From Paraspadella gotoi (taxonomy: Eukaryota > Chaetognatha): 64,000 bases of DNA. Positions 39,673 to 51,466 of the stretch are shown one piece after another. How positions within the stretch are numbered: the first letter of the stretch is position 1; the number at the start of each line of letters is the position of its first letter. The DNA lies in the NCBI GenBank assembly GCA_051294375.1, contig CM119264.1:23848002-23912001 (forward strand), in the 5' to 3' direction. The notes below the pieces were generated by a model. The model had not been told where the DNA came from, did not search any database, and worked only from the letters and a program-made list of their open reading frames with translations. The translations under genes were made by a program, and so were the position numbers.

Positions 39673-40405
39673 AAGCGACAGGGTTAAAGTCGTCGTAAAA
39701 CAAACAGGGAGGACGGGAACTTGCTAATGTCCCAACCCACGACTACGACGGACATTAGAAGAAAAAGTTTAAACTGTCGCAGATCTGCGGGTTGATGGCC
39801 GAAACAGAAAAGAGATGCTGCTGCCGCAAAAAAAAGAAGTGCTGGGGCACCGGAAATGCTGCGGCTGTCGCCGCTGACGCCGCAGACTCTGACTCAACCT
39901 CAAACCCATAAACAGGTCAAGGCATTTTCCCGCGAAGAGAAGGGGAGGGGGAAAAGAATGAAGGAAGAAAAATAAAGAGAGTGAGATGGGAAGAAAGAAT
40001 AATACGCTGGGAAAAAGGAAGATAGGAGGAGAAAATTAGGAGAAAAGTAGGAAAATGTTGTTTTTTTGTTTTGTTTTTTTTTTTTTTTAATATTCTTTTA
40101 AAAAAAGGAGAAAAAAGTCACAGAATTAAAAAAATTGAAATGAGATAATAATTAGCGAAGTCGAATTAAAAGGCTCAATTAAATTAAAGACAGGTTGACA
40201 ATAAGATGTCAAAAGGTATTGGAAATTAAACATTTATTACAATCTGTCGACATTAAATGTCTTGAATCATAAATCTCATTAGATATTCATATTCACATTT
40301 TTTTAATATATAAATTCCCGTTTTATTTTTGTTTTCAATTTAAAAAACGAGAAAACAGGTTTCTCATCTCCGCTCAGTTGATTCGATTTACATTTCATTC
40401 ATGAG

Positions 40406-40481
<76 letters not shown>

Positions 40482-40961
40482 ATTCAGAAATGACAAAATC
40501 GATGTTGACTTTCCGCGATTTGATTCGTCCATCCCAACTTTTTTATTTCCCTTCTATGATTTCCCTTTTATGGCAAGAAATCGCAATATATTTATCTCGG
40601 CGTTTTATACCAAAAAAGTCCATTCACACACCCTGCCTTTAAAGTTGCTGACTTGAATCAAGGTGAGTCATTCGTCTGACCGCTTTCAACCCTTACCTCA
40701 ACTCACCTGAGGATTTGAGGCTCAAATCAGTTTAGTTCTTTTGATCTTCATCGATTTTGACTTGAAATTCCCGCGAGAAAAGCGAGTGACCAATTCTGTT
40801 ACTTCTGCTTCTTGTTGTTGCAGTTGCGTTGGCCAAGAGACTAGTACAACATAGTAGAAATATAATGTTTTAAAGATAGATAGAGAGTACTCTGCACTGA
40901 GAGACCATTCTGTTGTTTCTACTCACATCCTACATTATTCGGTTCTACCTTTTTCGCTCCT
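39673..40961. other. No gene seen outside the CT array
   Basis: GC-rich at 39780-39900 (GCTGCGGCTGTCGCCGCTG), then AT-rich unique sequence. Confidence 0.5.
40410..40482. repeat. (CT)n
   Basis: About 70 bp. Confidence 0.95.
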
Positions 40962-40990
40962 CTCTCTCTCTCTCTCTCTCTCTCTAAATC

Positions 40991-41033
<43 letters not shown>

Positions 41034-41056
41034 TCTACTCTCTCTCCTCTCTCTCA
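40962..41056. repeat. (CT)n
   Basis: Interrupted CT array. Confidence 0.9.
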
Positions 41057-41483
41057 CAAACCTCATGAATGATTCACGCCAAAATACAAACTCACCGTCA
41101 CAATGTTGCCTCAGCCTCAACCTCCTTTCCCTTTTCCTCCAACTTTTACTTTCCTTTTTTTTACCCTTTTGCCCTTTTCCTCTTCTTTGCCCTGTCATGT
41201 CTATTCCAATTTTTTTCACTTCTTCTACTTCTCTTTTTTTTTCATTATTTAACATGAAGTTGCTTTTTAAACTTCCCTAATCTTTAACGCCTCTCCTTTA
41301 CTTTCGTCTCTTGTTCCTTTCTTGTCCCTAAATTAAAAAAACCTTTTCTCTAAATTTAGTATTTACTTCTTCCCTTTCTCCTTTCCTTTCTCTTTCCCTT
41401 TCTCCTTTCCTTTCTCCTTCCCCTTGCGCCTCCGTGAACCGAGGACGCGCTTCTCCGTCCTCGTGCGACGAAGACGTGATCGC

Positions 41484-41550
41484 ACGCACCAGGGGGTGCA
41501 GGCGCGAACAGGTGCAGACAGGCGCAGAGAGGAGCAGACAGGTGCAGACG
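41484..41550. repeat. 10-bp GGTGCAGACA repeat
   Basis: Four 10-bp units at 41511-41550 (GGTGCAGACA, GGCGCAGAGA, GGAGCAGACA, GGTGCAGACG), with degenerate units upstream. Confidence 0.75.
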
Positions 41551-41629
41551 ATGTGGTAAGGAAATTCAAAGAGATGCAGACAGATGTAGACATTCAATTA
41601 TTGATTATTATGATGATTTTTTTTTTTTA

Positions 41630-41632
<3 letters not shown>

Positions 41633-41683
<51 letters not shown>

Positions 41684-41752
41684 TGAGAGAGAGAGAGAGA
41701 GATAAAGATAGAAAGATAGAGAGATAGAGAGATAGAGAGAGAGAGAAAGATT
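41633..41752. repeat. (GA)n with (GATA)-type end
   Basis: GA array grading into AGATAGAG units. Confidence 0.9.
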
Positions 41753-41769
41753 CAAAGTCTTCGATGACG

Positions 41770-41865
41770 ACATCAAGTTCATCGTTGTCGTCGTTGTTGC
41801 AGACTTTTTGTCTGACGTCATCGGCGTCGTTGTTGTTGTCGTCGTCGTCGTCGTCGTCGTCCGTC
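41770..41865. repeat. GTC/GTT triplet array
   Basis: TCGTTGTCG units leading into (GTC)n at about 41838-41862. Confidence 0.8.
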
Positions 41866-41997
41866 TCACTCCGTCGCCTCGAATGTCGAGAGAAATGTAG
41901 CGCGAAATGTTGCAACAGAAATTGAAGAATATGGTGAGAAAAAAAAACAAGACCATAAATAAAAAAATGGAAACGTTAATTGAGAAGAATGTAAGGC

Positions 41998-42096
41998 TGT
42001 CACCAGTCATTCCGTGGGTTTGCCAGTCTGTCATAACTGTCATAACTGTCATAACTGTCACCAGTCATTCCGTGGGTTTGCCAGTCTGTCATATCT
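41998..42096. repeat. Duplicated 38-bp block around CTGTCATAA repeats
   Basis: CTGTCACCAGTCATTCCG through TTTGCCAGTCTGTCAT occurs twice. The copies are separated by three CTGTCATAA 9-mers. Confidence 0.8.
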
Positions 42097-42715
42097 AGCC
42101 CCGTCTGTTAACAATCCGCAATCACTCAATCACTCACAAGTCTCAAGGAAAAGCCTGAATTTTTTACTTGACTATTTTTAAACTCGTCCATTTGTTAGAT
42201 GTCCCCATGAGTCGAGCAGAAAAACACAATAAATTTGTTTTCAAAAATGGCCTCGCTCATGTTAAGAAGGTGAAACACAATCAAGGTCAATGGGAAAGAA
42301 GTTTGTGATTGGTCTGGGGTCAAGAGCTTTTCAGCCAATTAGGATCTAAAGTAGAACAGGCAAGTATTGACGATAAAATGAAGAAAAAAGTTCGGTAAGA
42401 GATTAAAAGAAAAAGTTAAAAATAATAAAGAAAGAAAAAAAGTAAAGATGAAAAGAAAAAGAAAAAATTAAAAAAGAGAAAAAAATAAGAAAAAACACAA
42501 AAAAAAGCAAAAATAAAAAACATAAAAAAATTTGAAATATAAACTAGGAAAAAAGAAGAAAGAAGAAAGAAGAAAGAAAGAAGAAAGAAGAAAGAAAGAA
42601 AGAGGGAAAAAAGGATTTGTCGACGGTGAATTTGAGAAGACGAAAACAGATAAGAAGTCAACGACGCAGAAAATTCTTAGACGAGACCATAAAATGTGAA
42701 AAATCGAGAATCGAG

Positions 42716-42800
42716 GAGAGAAAGAGAGCGAGAGAAAGAGAGAGAGAGAGATAGAGATAGAGAGACAGAGAGAAAGAGAGAGACAGAGAGAGAGAAAGGA
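42716..42800. repeat. (GA)n
   Basis: Interrupted GA array. Confidence 0.9.
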
Positions 42801-43428
42801 GGGATGACAGACCGTGTTGAGACAGATAACAAGAAATCAAGAAAGAAAGATAAAACGTGAAAGAAAGTGAAAAGAAAAGAAAAAAAAGATTAACAGAAAG
42901 TAAGAGAGAGAAAAATAAAAAGATAAGAGGGTCAAGTACTCACCCAGAGTTTACCGTTAAAAGATCTAACGAATTTTTTAGACAATTTTGGTCGTTGTTA
43001 TCAATAAGCCTGACCTTAGTTGAGTTAAACATTTTATCCATCGGGTAATTTAACTATTAAATTTATAAGAAGGAATTTTTATTTCTCAAACAAGATTTTA
43101 TTTTTGTATTCTATGTACATAGTTATTTCGTATTTCGTGTACTATTATATTCACATTAACCACTTCACTCACTTCACTTAAACTCAAAGTTCACTCTCTT
43201 CATTTGTCACCATCGACTGACGCCGACTTTTAAACGTCACTTTTCACCCTACGCCTCACTCGAGCTGCCACTCTAAATTCTTGCTCCATCAGCCACTCCC
43301 ACGCTTCGCTTCCACTGACCCTAGCTAATCTCAGGAGTGTTGACTTGGAGTCTTCGCTATGACAAAATCGGTTCTCGCTGTAACGAGATTTTTAATGACA
43401 CTCAAAAAATCTGTCTGTTCATCTTTTT

Positions 43429-43433
<5 letters not shown>

Positions 43434-43496
<63 letters not shown>

Positions 43497-43500
43497 TTCC
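43434..43500. repeat. (CT)n
   Basis: About 65 bp. Confidence 0.95.
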
Positions 43501-44564
43501 CTACCTTTAAAATCTATACTTTCCTCCTTACCCCCATTCCCCTTTTCCCCAAATCACTCAAAGAAATTCCAAAACACGCAACCCCACGAAAAAAAAAGAG
43601 GAAGAAAAAAATTTCATCGACGCGAAATCATTTCTCAAACGTGGCCTCCGGTAGAAAAGGAAAGGAGAAAAGGAAAGAAAAAAGGAAAGAAGAGAGGGGA
43701 AGAAGATGGAAAAGGGAGGAAAGGAAAGGAGGAAATGAAAGAAAAAAGGAAAGAAGAGAGGGGAAGAAGATGGGAGGAAAGAGAAGTTAAAAGATGAAAA
43801 GATCGAAACAGGACAACAAACGGAATTAGACGAAAATGAAGAGAAGAAAAAGGGTGAAACCTGAAATAAGAAAAGCGGAAAAAAAAAAATAAGAAAAGAG
43901 TAAAGAAAAAAAATAATATAAAGGAAAGAGAACTCAGAAAAAAATAGAGAAAAAAGAGAGGATCGATAGAGAGGGCGCGAAAGAGAGGGAGAAGAAACGA
44001 TGCCTGACTTTTCCCCATAAATCACTTTTTCTCCTTAAAACCTGGAAGATCGTTTGGCGGCCGAGGGCGACACGCTCGTTGCCACCGACGCCACTCCCAA
44101 TGCGCCTCTGGTGGTCGCAAGGGGAAGACACTCCTTAGGGATGGTGGCGTCATTTCTCAAGGATGATGTTATTTGTAGAGAATAAGGTCATCAATACAAG
44201 GGATTGAGGGTGTTGTATTTCTCAGAAATAGTGGAGTCAAACTACTAAAAGATTTTGATATTTTATGATGCTATGATAGAAGGCAGCTAATAAGCTAATT
44301 AATGGTTATATTGCTCTGTAATACGGATCTCACGGTGTCATCATCCGCTGGTAGACCACTGACGGGACAATTCCGAACATGACCCTGCGATTGTTTGACG
44401 TTTTCTCCGGCAGAGGACGTCATTGGAATCATAAGTTTTTCGGGTGACATCCGGTGGCAATGGTGGCATGGAAGAGGATCGAACGTGCAAGTCTGGGACG
44501 GAGGTGTGAAGTTGTGGCAAAAAAGTTGGAAAGTGAATGAGATGGAGTCAGTCGAGGTACAGAG

Positions 44565-44640
44565 ATGAAGGCGGTGGAAGCGGTGGAAGCGGAGGCGGTG
44601 GAAGCGGAAGCGGAGGAAGTAGAAGCGGAAACGGGTAAAG
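44565..44640. repeat. GGAAGC/GGCGGT hexamer repeat
   Basis: Degenerate 6-bp units (GCGGTG, GAAGCG). In one frame they encode an acidic VEA/AEAE run starting at an ATG, but there is no sign of a real exon. Confidence 0.65.
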
Positions 44641-44731
44641 GCCTGGCAGTGAAGTTGAAGAGTTTCTCTGTCGTGAACTTATGGACGACAACATTCACTG
44701 GAAACATCTTAGAAAAATTTAAGAGTCTCAT

Positions 44732-44760
44732 TTCTCTCTCTTCTCTCTCTCTCTCTCTCT

Positions 44761-44825
<65 letters not shown>

Positions 44826-44828
44826 TTC
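44732..44828. repeat. (CT)n
   Basis: Interrupted CT array. Confidence 0.9.
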
Positions 44829-45056
44829 CACGTTTATTTTTCACTCTTTCTATTTTTTATTTTTCATGCAAATCTTAGCTCAAGTAAATGATGTCATTGT
44901 CGCTTTAAATCTTTTAACAATTTTTGGTTCGGTCCGTCCTTTGTTTGTCCTTTGACATTGAAACAATTTTTTTTGTCCTTTGCACCAGAAGTACGATTTC
45001 TTTTCTTTTCAGCATCAGTAATCGATAATCAATATTCTTTATATTCTTATATCGTA

Positions 45057-45185
45057 AATAATAATAATAATAATAATAATAATAATTAATATATATATAT
45101 AATAAACTAATAATAATTAATAATAATAAACTAATAATAATAATAAAAAAATATAATATAATAATAAAAAAATGATAATAATAAG
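45057..45185. repeat. (AAT)n
   Basis: ATA/AAT triplets with an ATATAT break. Confidence 0.9.
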
Positions 45186-45735
45186 ATATATGCATTTCTG
45201 TCTAGTCAATCAACGTTATTTTTATTTTTTCCTCAACGAGCCAAAACAAAAACATATTTCCTTGTCTGTTTGCTCAACAATCCCGAATTTTTTCCTTTGT
45301 CTTTCCGTCCCGGTGAAGACCGATGTGAGAGGGCAGACTCTGCTAATGGTCGCAAGGAAAAACAAAGGCTTCAGTTCGAGCTAAGTGGGGCTTTCCTCAG
45401 CTAAAAATTATGCCAACCTGCCGATAACCAAAAGAGAAGGAGATTTTCAAAGTTCAAAACGTTTTGGTGATAGAAAGGAGAACTATATTCATGGACGTTG
45501 AAGGAGGCTTTGATGGGAGGCGAGTTCTATTTTGAAAACGACCAGAGAAAAGTGCAGGAGCAGAACGTGATCTTGTGATCAGCTGAATCCGTTATCGGTG
45601 ATTCGGTGATTCGGTGATAACCGAATCGGGGGAGAAACCAAAAGTAGAAAAGATCAAGGCGGTAAAAAAAAATGATTGCTGAAGGTTCATTAAAATTTTT
45701 TCTGTTTTGTTCTTTGTTCTTGATTGGAACAGAAT

Positions 45736-45842
45736 GTATCTGTGTTGGGCGCGCGCCGGTTCCCTCGCGTTTTGGAATCGCAAAATGCAAGCTTCTTCCT
45801 GCGGCTCCTGGATTGGCGGGCACTGGACCCCAATCACCCGTC
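45736..45842 (+). repeat. Left LTR remnant (5'-truncated)
   Basis: Starts TGTATCTGTGTTGGG and ends near CAATCACCCGTC. It matches the last 107-109 bp of the right LTR with scattered small indels. Sequence upstream of 45736 does not match the right LTR. Confidence 0.7.
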
Positions 45843-46089
45843 CTTCATGAGTTGGACAAGGAATGAGAATTGATGTTGATCATCGGGTGCCGTTTTTGGC
45901 ACAACATACTATGGACACTTTTACGCCTGACAATGACAATATGGCTTCTGCATTCCGCCGCTTACTGGCGCTTAGAGTTAGAAATTCAAACACTAACATT
46001 TGGAAAGAGAGTATGAACTCCTCCAGCTCGTTCTGCTGTTGAGGATGTTCAGAAATCCAGCGCGAATATGTGATGAGGTATGACTTCCC

Positions 46090-47620
46090 ATTGCAACTGA
46101 CCTAAGGCGGCAGCTGTATCGGCAAGCCTACTTGTGTCAGGCATGGAGGCAAGTCTGGCCTGACAGCAGTGAAGACGGCTTCTGGGGCTGGACTGTTACC
46201 CGGTCCGAGGCCTTTGAACATTCCCCGGCTATCAGTTTTGTCTGCCATTATCACCCTGGAACAATGAAGAGCTGTCTCGACGAGGCTTTGATCGTTGCTT
46301 CAGGTGGGATTTTGGGTGACCTGCCTCATGAGAAGAGATGGTCGAATCTAGAGCATGATTTGGAGGCATGAAGAAGTCTTCAGGCAGAATCAAATTGAAT
46401 TGGTTGAATGGGCATTTTCGGGGTTGCTCTTCCTGGAAAGGTGGCCGTAAAGCTGCTGCGATGAACCTTTCCTAAGGTTGACCATCGTGCCATGGCTATT
46501 AAGAGAGCCGAGAAAGCCCATGCTAAGTTGCCTTCGCGATCGTGAGAGCCTTTGAACACAGTGAATGGGAATTGTCAAGGAGTGGTTGGATGAAGGAAGT
46601 CGCCTCTGAGAAAATCTCAGAGTCAGTGACCCCTCTTCTGCCAATTTGGACAATGCCCATAGTGCTCGTTCGTAGAGATGATAAGCCTGGAGGAGGTCAG
46701 GATTTGCATGATGCTAAAGCTGAAGTAGAGGGTAATATAGTTTGAATAGTCTGACTCATGGCCAGGATCCAGACTTAGAACAGCAAGTTGAATCGGCATC
46801 TTGCCTTCGCTTTAGGGAGAAAGCCTATAGTGCTGATGGCGGATGTGAAAAGTTTCTCCTTTCACCAGGTGAAGGTTTCTCCTCCCCGACACAGAGGCTT
46901 TTGAGGTTTGCCTCTGGCGTGATTCGGCGACGGTCTTTGAGCCTTGGATCCTCAAAGCTCTCGTTGACTGGTGTTCGGTTTGAGGCCCTCCCCATCTTGC
47001 CTGCGCAATTTGTGGTAAAAGTACGCTGGCTGACCTAGGTCGTGAACAAATACCATCCTGTCACGATTGAGGCAGTTAAGCCCGGGGACTTGTATGTCGA
47101 TGGACATTATGAATGGTCAAAGCATACTGTAGGCAGATGGCTAAAAGAAGTCATGTTGTGAACTGCAGGAGTTGTTTGCCTGCTGGTGCGGGTTTTCAAC
47201 TCACGCAAATGGCGGTCGAATGAACCCTAAGGTGCGGCAATAGGCGATTGGAGATTGTGGGCATCCAGACCCTGAAGAGGTGAAGGATGCCCTGATGAGC
47301 TGATGGGCAAGGCCCTTGGCGTGCTATGAATCGAGGCACAGATGATTTGGCCTTTAAGGTGGATTCACCTAAGGAGGGGGGAGAAGTGAGGACTAAGAGG
47401 CAGTTTGATGGGTGGTAGCATCCTCGTACGACCCTCTCGGTAGGAATCCGTCCTCTCCCTGCCTCTTTTTGCCAAGCGTATACTTCAGCGCTTGTGTGAG
47501 AAGGGGTGCAATTGGGTATGATCCTGTTGCCCAAGGACGAGATTAGATTTGTTCATTGGAATGGAGAGGTTGCCGCTGGCCGAGATTGAAAAAAATTAAG
47601 GCTCAGGAGATACCATCTCC
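46090..47620 (+). pseudogene. BEL/Pao pol remnant: pre-RT and reverse transcriptase
   Basis: Readable pieces lie in several frames. GIVKEWLDEG (about 46570-46600) and TMPIVLVRRDDKP (about 46650-46690) fit the RT start. DAKAEVEG at 46710-46733 is the BEL equivalent of the FDASAK block. LNSLTHGQDPDLEQQVE then LRFREKAYSADGGCEKFLLS (46742-46870, another frame) covers the first catalytic-Asp block. LYVD at 47090-47101 is the catalytic box, broken by a one-base insertion. KWRSNEP (about 47210) is the conserved KWxSN box. These are RT landmarks in the right order and spacing. Stops and frameshifts abolish function. Confidence 0.8.
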
Positions 47621-47639
47621 CAAGTCGAGTTTGACGATG

Positions 47640-48230
47640 TTGCGACAGGCGCCTCCACCTGTTTGGTGATGCCATCCATGGAAGCATATGGTGCGGTTGC
47701 CTTCTTCGCCTTGTGAGTGTCACTGGCAAAGTTCATGTTTGCTTTTGAACCTCGCGATCGAGGGTGGCACCATCAATCAGAGAAGACAAGGGCTGTTGAG
47801 GAGACGATCCGCGCGTCTTGAAATTGAACTGCTGCAGTCGTGCGGTTGACCCTCTAGCAGTCTGTTAGAGCAAGAACTCGATGAGAAGGCAGACTCAGTG
47901 ACCTCTGTGGTCGGACCTCTCATGTGTCCCTGAAGCAGATTCGCAATACAGAGACCCGTTTTTAAAGGCCTTTGCTTGCCGAATCCGCGTCACAAGATCC
48001 TGCAAAGGGACGACCGCCCTGAATCAGTGGAGATATGTCCCCCACGGACGTTAATAACCAGCTGACATGTGCTCGCAGGGGCTTGGGCTGATGAAGAGGG
48101 AGAATTTGGGACCAACTCCCATCAGGCGTCCCGCAGTTTCTCCGAGAGTTGGCCCGAGTGCTGGCCCGTGGAGCAGATTGACGCAGAGCCCTGAGAAGTT
48201 TTACTGTCGTGCCAGAAGTGCACATCTAAA
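47640..48230 (+). pseudogene. BEL/Pao pol remnant: RNase H region
   Basis: GDA followed by MEAYGAVAFF in broken frames near 47660-47715 matches the DAS-x-x-AYGA-V block of BEL RNase H. The next few hundred bases fit the region between RNase H and integrase but are too decayed for residue-level calls. Confidence 0.65.
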
Positions 48231-50088
48231 ATGTTACTAGGTGCTGTGAAGATGACTTTGTTGACCGCCTCTTTGAGAATGTTTCAACATGGAAAAGAGG
48301 CGGTTTCGATCGCAATTCGATCTTGCAGCGGCTTTCTGGACCACCCTCTTCAAAGGTTCCTCGCAATGTCTCTTGATCCTCTTGAGCGTGCTGAGGTGAC
48401 CTTGGTCCGGTATTGCAGCAGCAGTCATTTTCTGGCAGAATTGAAGCGTTTGGCGATTTCGGAGAAGATGTCCGAGACCAAGAGCTTCGGTCGGGGAATT
48501 CCGCCTCTGGAAAGCTTGACCCTTTCTGTTGATGATGCACGGCACCCTTAGGGTTGGTGGCAAGACTTGACAAGGCGGACGAAAGGAGTATCAGACTAGG
48601 CCAACCCATGATTCTCCCATCGTCGCACTCATCTTGTCAAAGGACCTGAATTTCCAGAAGTATCATGAGAGTTGGCAGCCATGGTGGGGTGGAGGCCAAC
48701 GTGGCTTCACCTTCGGTCTAAGTTTTGGGATCATTGAGGGGCGCGCTCTGCACCAGATCAGATGAGAATGGCATTGTTTTCCCATTGCGAAAGAATGCGA
48801 GCGCGAACCCCCTTGACGCCAGAAAATGGCACCGCTTTTCTTGACCGCGATTCGTGTGACACGAGGCCATCCATTCCTTCTCTATTGGTGTCACGACCTA
48901 TTTGGTCCATTTACGGTTCGATTCGGGTCGTCGAGGCGCGCAAAAAAGATGGGTGGCGCTTTTATCACTTGTTCTCCGGACTCGCGCCGTTGCACTTGGA
49001 GGTCGTTGAGACTTGTCGACGGACAGTTTTATCTTGGCGTTGCTGCGCTTTAATGGCCAATGCACCCAGGAGTCCGTCAGCATGTTCCTCTGATTGCGGC
49101 AACAAACTTCAAGGGAGCGCATCGTGAGTTGAAGGAGGAGTTCGAGAAGCGTCAGGCCTTGTTGGCAGAGGCAGCACTTGACCAGCGGTTTTCGTGGCGC
49201 TTTAAAATGCACCTCAGGCTACCGCACCAGGGTGGAGGTGGGAGAGGTTGGTGAGGTCATAGTAAGGGAGGCAATGTGGTTGCTCCTTGATCGTAGAGGT
49301 TTCCATGAACTGCGGCCTGAGGTGTTTAAATACCCCTTGTGGCTGTGGTCCTGGAATCCTCAACGGGCGGTGCTATTTACTAGGGGTGTCGGACGGATCC
49401 TAGCGACCGTTGCTCTTACACCTAATTGACTTTCTCCATCCTAACGTTCCTGCTCCTCTCATGCCTCGGAGATCGTTCCGCTAGGCGAAAGCCGGTGATG
49501 CCTTAGAAAGATATGGGAAGCAGTCGCAGAGCCTTGTCGATTCCTTCTCTGGAGAGATGGGCGTAATTGAAGTATCTCCCGAGATTTGCAGAAGCGCCGA
49601 AATGGATGGCGACGAGGCGCAATCTCCTCCATTGGAGATTGTTGTACTCGTTGTGAACGAGCTTGTTGCGAGAGAACGCCTTGAATTGGCGATAAGTTGA
49701 AGGACGATGCCCTGTTGACAGGAATTGTCCCGGAGAGTGATTTGTTCGTACGCGCTTTAGGAAGCGCCTTCACCTGTGATCGTACAGGGTTCGGTGCTTC
49801 TTGAAGCTGATGGTGATGACGCAGTGGCGAGCGAAAATGGCCAAAGACTTAGCAGCTTGTCTTGATGACATGAATATGGAACCAGCTGTTTTGATTGCAT
49901 CCTCAGATGATGCTCCTGGCGGTCAGCAGATTGGAGGGGGAACCCCATCCACGACGGCAGTTGAGGCTGTGCCTCGCACTCCACCATCGACAGCCGTGGA
50001 CGACGCAAGGAAGCAACCTCCGCCTCCCCTGATCGTGATCTGCTGCGATCAGGCCCCCCGGCAAACTTCGGAGTTGTCGACGGCGTAG
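48231..50088 (+). pseudogene. BEL/Pao pol remnant: integrase and C-terminal tail
   Basis: DLFGPFTVRFG at 48895-48928 is the integrase block usually seen as GVDYFGP. LHLEVVET near 48988-49012 matches the RAVHLEVV block. Part of the catalytic core follows at 49060-49140 (FKGAHRELKEEFE, normally preceded by SDxGTNF). The C-terminal part (49275-49430) has AMWLLLDRRGFHELRP and ends near LTPN, the usual LTPNHFL position. ALVDSFWRD-like sequence (about 49525-49550, seen as SLVDSFW) is the W-x-FW block. Beyond it, 49800-50088 is acidic or proline-rich tail. Frames alternate throughout. Confidence 0.8.
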
Positions 50089-50368
50089 ATGATTACTCTA
50101 AGATGCCTGGCATGCTATGATAGTGCTTGTTGCATTTGAACGGCATTTCGTTTGCTGCTTGATTGATAATATTCATTTGATTTAGATTGGTAATTTTAGA
50201 CTGCAATATGATTTCGAAATATGATTTTGGCTTATGGATGCGGTTTAGCGTCGAGGAATTCGTCCGGGCTTTTCAATTGATTTATTGATGAATTTATTCT
50301 GTAGAATTGAATCTGGTGTTGGATTTGAGAGAGATCGATTTCTGGGTACCTATGTGGGTTCTGTGGAT

Positions 50369-50378
50369 GGAAGGGGAA
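50369..50378 (+). promoter_or_regulatory. Candidate polypurine tract
   Basis: GGAAGGGGAA immediately before the proposed LTR start, where the plus-strand primer of an LTR element is expected. Confidence 0.4.
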
Positions 50379-50379
50379 T

Positions 50380-50695
50380 TGTTCCTTCCCTTAATTGATC
50401 TCTTTTGAAGCTTCCTGGATTCCAACTTTTGCCCTCTTTCTCTCCCTGTCCAGTTGCTGTGATCGGCAACAGGACGGGTTCTCGACGGATGGTAAGGTTT
50501 GGCGCCTAATCCATTTTTCAGGTCAGGTGAAGACGCAGTCACGTGGATTCCAGCGCGGCTCCGCAAGGCGTGCTTGCGGGAGGGGGTGTATCTGTGTTGG
50601 GCCGCGCGGTTCCCCTTCGCGTTTTGGATCGCAAAAAGTGCAAAGCTTTCTTCACCTGCGGTCCTGGATTGGCGGGCCTGGAACCAATCACCGTC
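50380..50695 (+). repeat. Right LTR of the BEL/Pao element
   Basis: The proposed start is TGTTCCTTCC directly after a purine tract (GGAAGGGGAA, 50369-50378), and the proposed end is CCAATCA near 50691. That gives a TG...CA LTR of roughly 315 bp. Only the final 109 bp are confirmed by the left copy, so the start is an inference. Confidence 0.5.
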
Positions 50696-51162
50696 GAGAA
50701 TTGGGAGAAGATATTCTAACCTTTTTTAACCCGGCGGTTTTCCGCGCGCAGCCATTGAGGAAACGCGTTGGTCGTAAGTTTCATTTAGAGTCCGCATATG
50801 AATCTTGTAATATTGGACGGCCAACGTTTTTAAAAACGCCAGTGGAGGTTAATTACTATTGCGATGCACGATTTTTACCTTGTTTTAATCTGTTTTTTTA
50901 CTTTGTTTTTAATCTGTTTTTTACCTTGTTTTTAAGTTGTTTTTAAAATTGATTTTAATTCGTTTTAATTCGTGCTTTCTACTTGATGTCATATAATGTT
51001 TTTAATCCTCGCTAAACCTTCCAAATTCGTGGTCCGAGCGACTTTAGATTATTTTAGATACAAGATCAAACACAGAAAGAAGGCGCGAGACGTTGAAAAA
51101 AAGTGGTACAACAAAACAGGAAGCCAGTTTGAGTGCGACTTGCTCTTCACTAGAAAACGTCT

Positions 51163-51166
<4 letters not shown>
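50696..51166. other. Flank of the BEL/Pao element, no gene seen
   Basis: Contains TTTTAATCTG and TTTTTACCTTG repetition at 50873-50945, then unique sequence. Confidence 0.5.
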
Positions 51167-51227
<61 letters not shown>

Positions 51228-51428
51228 GAGAGAGAGAGTCTTTTGAATGGTAAATTACAGATCGCGTTATTTGAAGCGAAGAAGATTTGTGAAGTTATTG
51301 CGAAAACTTGAGAAAGAAGAAAACTGAAGCGAAGCTGAAAGGCGCAGAGTTTTTTAAAAAGAAAATAATGATAATTTAAATAGCAAGAACGCGAGAAAGA
51401 GAGAGAGAGAAGAGAGAGAGAGAGAGAT

Positions 51429-51465
<37 letters not shown>

Positions 51466-51466
51466 G
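51167..51466. repeat. (GA)n pair
   Basis: GA arrays at 51167-51238 and 51396-51463. The second is where the large duplication begins. Confidence 0.9.

Larger units (their letters stand above)
42097..44564. other. No gene seen outside repeats
   Basis: A-rich with GAAAGAA units at 42410-42610. A GGAAAGAAGAGAGGGGAAGA block occurs twice (about 43684 and 43748). The rest is unique. Confidence 0.5.
45736..50695 (+). mobile_element. Degenerate BEL/Pao LTR retrotransposon
   Basis: An element of about 5 kb bounded by a direct repeat of about 107 bp (45736-45842 and 50587-50695). Its interior carries broken pol domains in BEL/Pao order: RT, RNase H, integrase. Base composition is clearly less AT-rich and less microsatellite-like than the flanks. 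Gag and protease are not recognisable: only about 700 bp separate the left repeat from the start of RT, so this region is deleted. The right LTR seems longer (about 50380-50695) than the left remnant, so the left LTR is 5'-truncated. Many stops and frame changes show that the copy is dead. Confidence 0.85.

Noticed and set aside
44565-44891. Acidic VEA/AEAE repeat ORF with a true ATG
   Set aside because: Encoded by a hexamer repeat and ending in (CT)n; no sign of selection or splice sites.
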